DNA from: Mycoplasmatota bacterium
GTDB taxonomy: Bacteria > Bacillota_I > Bacilli_A > Izemoplasmatales > Izemoplasmataceae
NCBI GenBank assembly: GCA_030641535.1
Contig: DAOWHG010000115.1
Coordinates: 1-9,570, forward strand
DNA: 9,570 nt
Reading direction: 5' to 3'
Numbering within the stretch: position 1 is the stretch's first letter; every line of letters begins with the position of its first letter. The notes beneath the pieces are model-generated. The model had not been told where the DNA came from. It ran no database searches and worked only from the letters and a program-made list of their open reading frames with translations. Shown here one piece after another: positions 6,769-9,570 of the stretch. The position numbers and the translations under genes were made by a program.

Positions 6769-7833
6769 TTATTCATCTCCCGGAATTAAGACTATTTTCC
6801 CACAATTACCACTACCCATAAGATCCATCGCTTTTTGATACTCTGTTAATTTAAAGGTATGAGTAATAATTTTGTCAAAATCTAACATTTTATTATCAAC
6901 TAGTTCCTTCACTTGATACCAAGTGTCATAAATTCTTCTACCAACAACTCCATAAATGTTAAGTCCTTTAAAAACGATATATTTGGCTAAATCAATTTCT
7001 ATATCTTTGCTATGAATACCAAGTAGAGATAATCCTCCACCTGCCTTGACATATTTAAAAGCTTGCTCAATAGCGTGTTTATTACCACTAAACTCACCAA
7101 CTACGTCAGCTCCGCGCCCGCCTGTTTCTTCTAAAACCCTAGCCACTACATCTTCTTTTAAAGGATTTATTACAACATCTGCACCTAATTCTTTAGCTAA
7201 TTTTAAGCGATATTCATTAACTTCAACTGCGATAATTTTCTTCGCTTTATAGGCTTTAGATACATTCACACCCATTAATCCAATAGGACCACATCCAGTT
7301 ATTACAACGTCTTTTCCTTCAATCGGGAAATGAGCCATAGTATGAACCGCATTTCCAAGAGGCTCTTGCACACTCAAATGTAGAGGGTTTGCTTCTTTAC
7401 TATTTATAAAACAATTCATTGCTGGGATTTTTACATATTCTGCAAAACAACCATCAGTATCTACCCCGATAATTTTTGTATTTTCACAAATATGTCCTTC
7501 TCCCCTTAAACAAAACTCACAAGTATTACAAATAATATGAGTTTCTGCACTAACAATATCACCTAATTTAACTCTAGTCACTTCGTTACCTATTTTTACT
7601 ATTTCACCACTAAACTCGTGTCCAGCTGTAAATGGTAACTTCAATCTTTTTTTAGCCCAATCATCATAAGTATAAATATGATAATCAGTACCACAAACAC
7701 TTGTATAATTTACTTTAATTAATACCTCATGTTTTTCCAAGTCACTAGGTATTTTTTTCTTAGTAAGAGTAAGCCCGATTTCGGGTTTATCCTTAACTAT
7801 ACAGGTCATTAAGGTGTCAAAATTGTCTTCCAT
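6769..7833 (-). CDS. tdh: L-threonine 3-dehydrogenase (zinc-dependent, MDR family)
   Basis: This 354-residue medium-chain zinc dehydrogenase oxidises L-threonine with NAD+ to 2-amino-3-ketobutyrate, which kbl then splits. It aligns well with E. coli Tdh as I recall it, with shared segments such as CGTDxHIY, GNAVHT, VNEYRL and the C-terminal SGxxGKIVL. Catalytic zinc ligands include C47 (SVCGTD) and H72 (GHE). The structural zinc loop is intact, with C102, C105, C108 and C116. The Rossmann glycine motif is GCGPIG at 180-185. E157 in [10 protein letters not shown] stands where Tdh has its Asp/Glu. Other sugar or polyol MDR dehydrogenases share this layout, but the linked kbl settles the call. 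The ATG at 7833 has a strong AAAGGAG site 8 nt upstream. A short leader follows an extended -10 promoter. Together tdh-kbl turn threonine into glycine and acetyl-CoA. Confidence 0.96.
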   Translation of the reverse strand: MEDNFDTLMTCIVKDKPEIGLTLTKKKIPSDLEKHEVLIKVNYTSVCGTDYHIYTYDDWAKKRLKLPFTAGHEFSGEIVKIGNEVTRVKLGDIVSAETHIICNTCEFCLRGEGHICENTKIIGVDTDGCFAEYVKIPAMNCFINSKEANPLHLSVQEPLGNAVHTMAHFPIEGKDVVITGCGPIGLMGVNVSKAYKAKKIIAVEVNEYRLKLAKELGADVVINPLKEDVVARVLEETGGRGADVVGEFSGNKHAIEQAFKYVKAGGGLSLLGIHSKDIEIDLAKYIVFKGLNIYGVVGRRIYDTWYQVKELVDNKMLDFDKIITHTFKLTEYQKAMDLMGSGNCGKIVLIPGDE

Positions 7834-7881
7834 TTTTTTTCTCCTTTTTACTTAAATTTACAAACGCTTTCATCAATTTAT

Positions 7882-7909
7882 ATTATAACATATATCTATC
7901 TTTTGTGAA
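7882..7909 (-). promoter_or_regulatory. Promoter of tdh-kbl
   Basis: TTCACA (7909-7904) lies 16 bp upstream of TATAAT (7887-7882) on the minus strand. The -10 is preceded by TG plus one base (TGTTATAAT), an extended -10. The predicted start is near 7875, leaving a leader of about 40 nt. This separates tdh-kbl from the upstream RNA locus, which ends at its own terminator. Confidence 0.75.
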
Positions 7910-7933
7910 GGAGTTTTATAGGTATTTTTTCAT

Positions 7934-7964
7934 AAAAAAATAATGAATTAAATTCATTATTTTT
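7934..7964 (-). terminator. Intrinsic terminator ending the putative small RNA
   Basis: Perfect 14-nt arms (7936-7949 and 7951-7964, core AATGAATT/AATTCATT) are followed on the minus strand by a run of seven T at 7940-7934. No protein gene on the minus strand ends just upstream; the nearest stop is at 8204. The transcript it ends must therefore be non-coding or a long 3' UTR. The right arm also has five T in the plus direction, so weak bidirectional action is possible. Confidence 0.88.
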
Positions 7965-8079
7965 ATATCTTGGATCATTCAGGGCCCCACCGTAAGAATT
8001 CTTTCCGCATAAAGGGTTATTAGTTAATAACTCTTTATTAGTAAATCAATCGCCCGTGTCCTAATCCGCCCTTACTTAC
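7934..8079 (-). ncRNA. Putative structured small RNA of unknown family (~145 nt)
   Basis: This gene-free stretch is bracketed by an extended -10 promoter (8086-8113) and a strong terminator (7934-7964), and has no plausible ORF. Its base composition contrasts with the surrounding AT-rich spacers: GC-rich blocks GGGCGG, CACGGGC and GGTGGGGCCC occur on the minus strand. A hairpin at 8009-8038 has 14-nt arms with one mismatch. It is enclosed by a possible closing stem in which ATTAGG and CAC (around 8067-8056) pair with GTG and CCTGAAT (around 7988-7975). This gives a long-range stem, a large internal loop and an apical hairpin, followed by the terminator. I do not recognise motifs of known riboswitches, SRP RNA, tmRNA or RNase P. 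A 6S-like architecture is conceivable but unproven. Because tdh has its own promoter, this looks like a free-standing sRNA rather than a tdh leader. The ends are estimates. Confidence 0.6.
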
Positions 8080-8085
8080 ACTCTA

Positions 8086-8113
8086 ATTATCTCACTTATT
8101 AGATTTTTTGCAA
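8086..8113 (-). promoter_or_regulatory. Promoter of the putative small RNA
   Basis: On the minus strand, TTGCAA (8113-8108) and GATAAT (8091-8086) are 16 bp apart. TG plus one base immediately precedes the -10 (TGAGATAAT), an extended -10. The predicted start is near 8079, directly before the structured GC-richer segment. Confidence 0.7.
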
Positions 8114-8125
8114 GTAATTTTTGTT

Positions 8126-8157
8126 ATTTTACAGTAGATGGTCATTTACTGTTAAAT
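8126..8157. repeat. Inverted repeat upstream of the small RNA promoter (candidate operator)
   Basis: ATTTTACAGTA (8126-8136) and TACTGTTAAAT (8147-8157) are reverse complements apart from one position, with a 10-nt spacer. No T-run follows on either strand, so it is not a usual terminator. It begins 13 bp upstream of the -35 element at 8113, a normal place for an activator or repressor site. It also lies 46 bp after the end of the regulator gene at 8204. Confidence 0.55.
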
Positions 8158-8203
8158 GTGATTTTATTAATGCCTGTCAATCGTTGATTATTTACAAATC
8201 TTA

Positions 8204-9484
8204 TTAAATCGCCTGTTTAATACCATATTTTAAGTGTTGTAAATATCTATTATTTACTTCAAGAGCATCTTTGTAATGTCTCTCTTTTTTATAAAATTCA
8301 GACAACATTCCGCTTGCAACTTCTATCAATTGCAGATCATCTGACTCAAAACCTAATTCGATTAACTCTTTAGCGTTTTTAACATATTTCTTCTTGTCCA
8401 TATTTTTTTCATTATATCTCATAAATATCATTTCAAAGAACCTCCTTGTTTTCGGAGACTTCTGCACCCATTCATAAGAAATATATTCATTGTATAATTT
8501 TAGAAATTCTTCCTCACTATTTTTCCTTACTACAAGATCAAATCTTAAATAGTAATATATTTTTGCAAATGGTGGCAACACCTTATCTAAAAACTTTTTA
8601 CCAGATTTAAAATCCCCCTGCAAAATAGAAATGTATCCAAGATACGTATTACATCTATTCACAAGATCTAAGACATTAAATTTTTCAGCATATCTCAGTA
8701 CTTTATTATAGATAGCTATAGCATCTTCGTACTTTATAATCCTAATATAGTCATAAGCTATTCGAGTTCGAAGTCTCATAGCCCTAACGTAATTGGTCTC
8801 AAGTTCAAATTTTTCAATTGATTCTGTTGCAATTCTCCATGCATCAACGAGTTTTCCAGACTTACTCAATGTAATAACATAGTGTTCATTTATTAATAAG
8901 TCTAAATCTGCATCGCCCATACTAAGCGCTTTCTCAAAGTTTTCTCTCGAATCCTTATATAATTCTTTGCTCAAAAAATCTAACCCTTTTATAAAGAAAT
9001 ATAGCTGTTTTTGAGCTGGAGAAAAGAAGTCAAGAACTACTCCATATTCCTTAATTAATTGGTCTTTATCTGAAGCAAAAATGTCAGTCATTGTATAATA
9101 TAAGCACCTAATTATCGCAAAATTGATTATTTCAACACTATTTTCATAGATATTTCTATCAACTTCAATCTCGGCAATTAGAATTGCGGCTTCCCTATAT
9201 TCGTAAAATAATAGATGATGAAATATCTTATTATAGTACTTAATAAATTTCTTTGAAATTTCCGGACTATCGTAAAAAGTTAAATCAAGTTTACTAAAAA
9301 TATCTTTGATTGTGTCACTATGTGGTATTACAGTTCCCTTTTCAAAATTTGAAATTAATGTATGTGAAATATTCGTGATTTTTGCCAAATCACGAAGGGA
9401 AAATCCTTGTTTTGTTCTATTATATCTGACCATAATTCCAAGCATTTTAATATTATTCTTCTCAAGTTTATTAAAATCAATCAT
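8204..9484 (-). CDS. XRE-family helix-turn-helix regulator with TPR-like C-terminal domain
   Basis: This is a 426-residue protein. Residues ~14-66 form an XRE/Cro-type helix-turn-helix (SLRDLAKITNISHTLISNFE at 29-48). The rest is helical and repeat-like. TPR-type patterns can be picked out at about 160-190 (FFIKGLDFLSKELYKDSREN) and 244-305 (YEDAIAIYNKVL, then NTYLGYISILQGDFKSGKKF). This layout matches RNPP/Rgg-like or other TPR-containing transcription factors, many of which respond to a peptide or protein partner. No short signal-peptide gene is visible beside it. The ATG at 9484 follows AGGGGGAATATT. It has no convincing terminator downstream. An inverted repeat overlaps its likely promoter, so autoregulation is plausible. 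The neighbouring small RNA and tdh-kbl are possible targets, but that is a guess. Confidence 0.85.
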   Translation of the reverse strand: MIDFNKLEKNNIKMLGIMVRYNRTKQGFSLRDLAKITNISHTLISNFEKGTVIPHSDTIKDIFSKLDLTFYDSPEISKKFIKYYNKIFHHLLFYEYREAAILIAEIEVDRNIYENSVEIINFAIIRCLYYTMTDIFASDKDQLIKEYGVVLDFFSPAQKQLYFFIKGLDFLSKELYKDSRENFEKALSMGDADLDLLINEHYVITLSKSGKLVDAWRIATESIEKFELETNYVRAMRLRTRIAYDYIRIIKYEDAIAIYNKVLRYAEKFNVLDLVNRCNTYLGYISILQGDFKSGKKFLDKVLPPFAKIYYYLRFDLVVRKNSEEEFLKLYNEYISYEWVQKSPKTRRFFEMIFMRYNEKNMDKKKYVKNAKELIELGFESDDLQLIEVASGMLSEFYKKERHYKDALEVNNRYLQHLKYGIKQAI

Positions 9485-9524
9485 AATATTCCCCCTTATA
9501 CTTCACTCTTATTTTACTATAGTT

Positions 9525-9560
9525 TTTCATTTATAACAAAATATATCTAAAATGAAACAA
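9525..9560 (-). promoter_or_regulatory. Probable promoter with overlapping inverted repeat for the HTH-TPR regulator
   Basis: On the minus strand, a TTGTTT-like -35 (9560-9555) and an extended -10, TGTTATAAA (9538-9530), are spaced a little long at 19 bp. Perfect 8-nt inverted repeats, TTTCATTT (9525-9532) and AAATGAAA (9550-9557), lie on these two elements with centres 25 bp apart. A dimeric regulator bound there would block the polymerase. The AT-rich context makes chance matches likely, so this is tentative. Confidence 0.4.
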
Positions 9561-9570
9561 TATTAAAAAA

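Noticed and set aside
7046..7252. Plus-strand 68-codon open frame
   Set aside because: It is antisense to well-conserved tdh coding sequence and has no independent support.
7934..8079. Riboswitch or T-box leader controlling tdh-kbl
   Set aside because: No T-box sequence, and no glycine, SAM, TPP, purine, c-di-GMP or ZTP riboswitch motif was recognised. tdh also has its own strong promoter downstream of the terminator, so control by attenuation is unlikely.
8175..8180. Perfect TTGACA -35 hexamer on the minus strand, which could start a longer small RNA transcript
   Set aside because: No acceptable -10 exists at 16-18 bp; the best match needs 19 bp. The extended -10 promoter at 8086-8113 is clearly better.
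9306..9536. Plus-strand 76-codon open frame with a hydrophobic translation
   Set aside because: It is mostly antisense to the helix-turn-helix coding region. The hydrophobicity is what AT-rich antisense sequence gives, and no ribosome binding site is seen.
1..9570. CRISPR array, tRNA genes or insertion sequences
   Set aside because: No regularly spaced repeats, cloverleaf or CCA-ended structures, transposase motifs or terminal inverted repeats were seen.

Overview
The window is a low-GC stretch in which every recognisable protein gene (nine) lies on the minus strand. TGA serves as a stop in at least two genes (the HypB-like GTPase and the HNH gene) and tryptophan is TGG, so the genetic code is standard. 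Purine-rich ribosome binding sites, very short intergenic gaps and T-rich terminators fit an anaerobic or fermentative low-GC Firmicutes/Tenericutes-type bacterium. I cannot name the species from this sequence alone.

Read in the direction of transcription (right to left), the layout is as follows. (1) 9484-8204: a DNA-binding regulator with an XRE-type helix-turn-helix and a TPR-like C-terminus, with an inverted repeat overlapping its probable promoter. (2) About 8157-7934: an inverted repeat, a good promoter, about 145 nt of structured non-coding sequence and a strong intrinsic terminator. Together these look like an independent small RNA gene. (3) 7833-5583: tdh-kbl, the two-step pathway from L-threonine to glycine plus acetyl-CoA, with its own promoter and terminator. 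(4) 5506-4225: an HNH-nuclease-like protein followed 1 bp later by a MazG-fold pyrophosphohydrolase, a possible small defence or accessory module. (5) 4053-3022: a membrane-anchored endonuclease/exonuclease/phosphatase-fold protein, transcribed alone. (6) 2851 to beyond position 1: a tightly coupled four-gene operon encoding a NifU/Nfu C-terminal-type Fe-S scaffold, a solute-binding-protein-fold protein with no signal peptide, a HypB/CobW-like GTPase rich in CxxC motifs, and an ABC ATPase that runs off the window.

The last operon is the most unusual item. It has the parts list of an ABC transporter (ATPase and substrate-binding fold), but no permease is visible and nothing carries an export signal. 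Both transporter-like proteins start with what looks like the same ScdA_N/DUF1858-type helical module, and they are co-transcribed with an Fe-S scaffold and a metallochaperone-type GTPase. My inference is a cytoplasmic ATP- and GTP-driven machine for building or inserting a metal cofactor, rather than a transporter. The small RNA locus and the HNH-MazG pair are the next most interesting.
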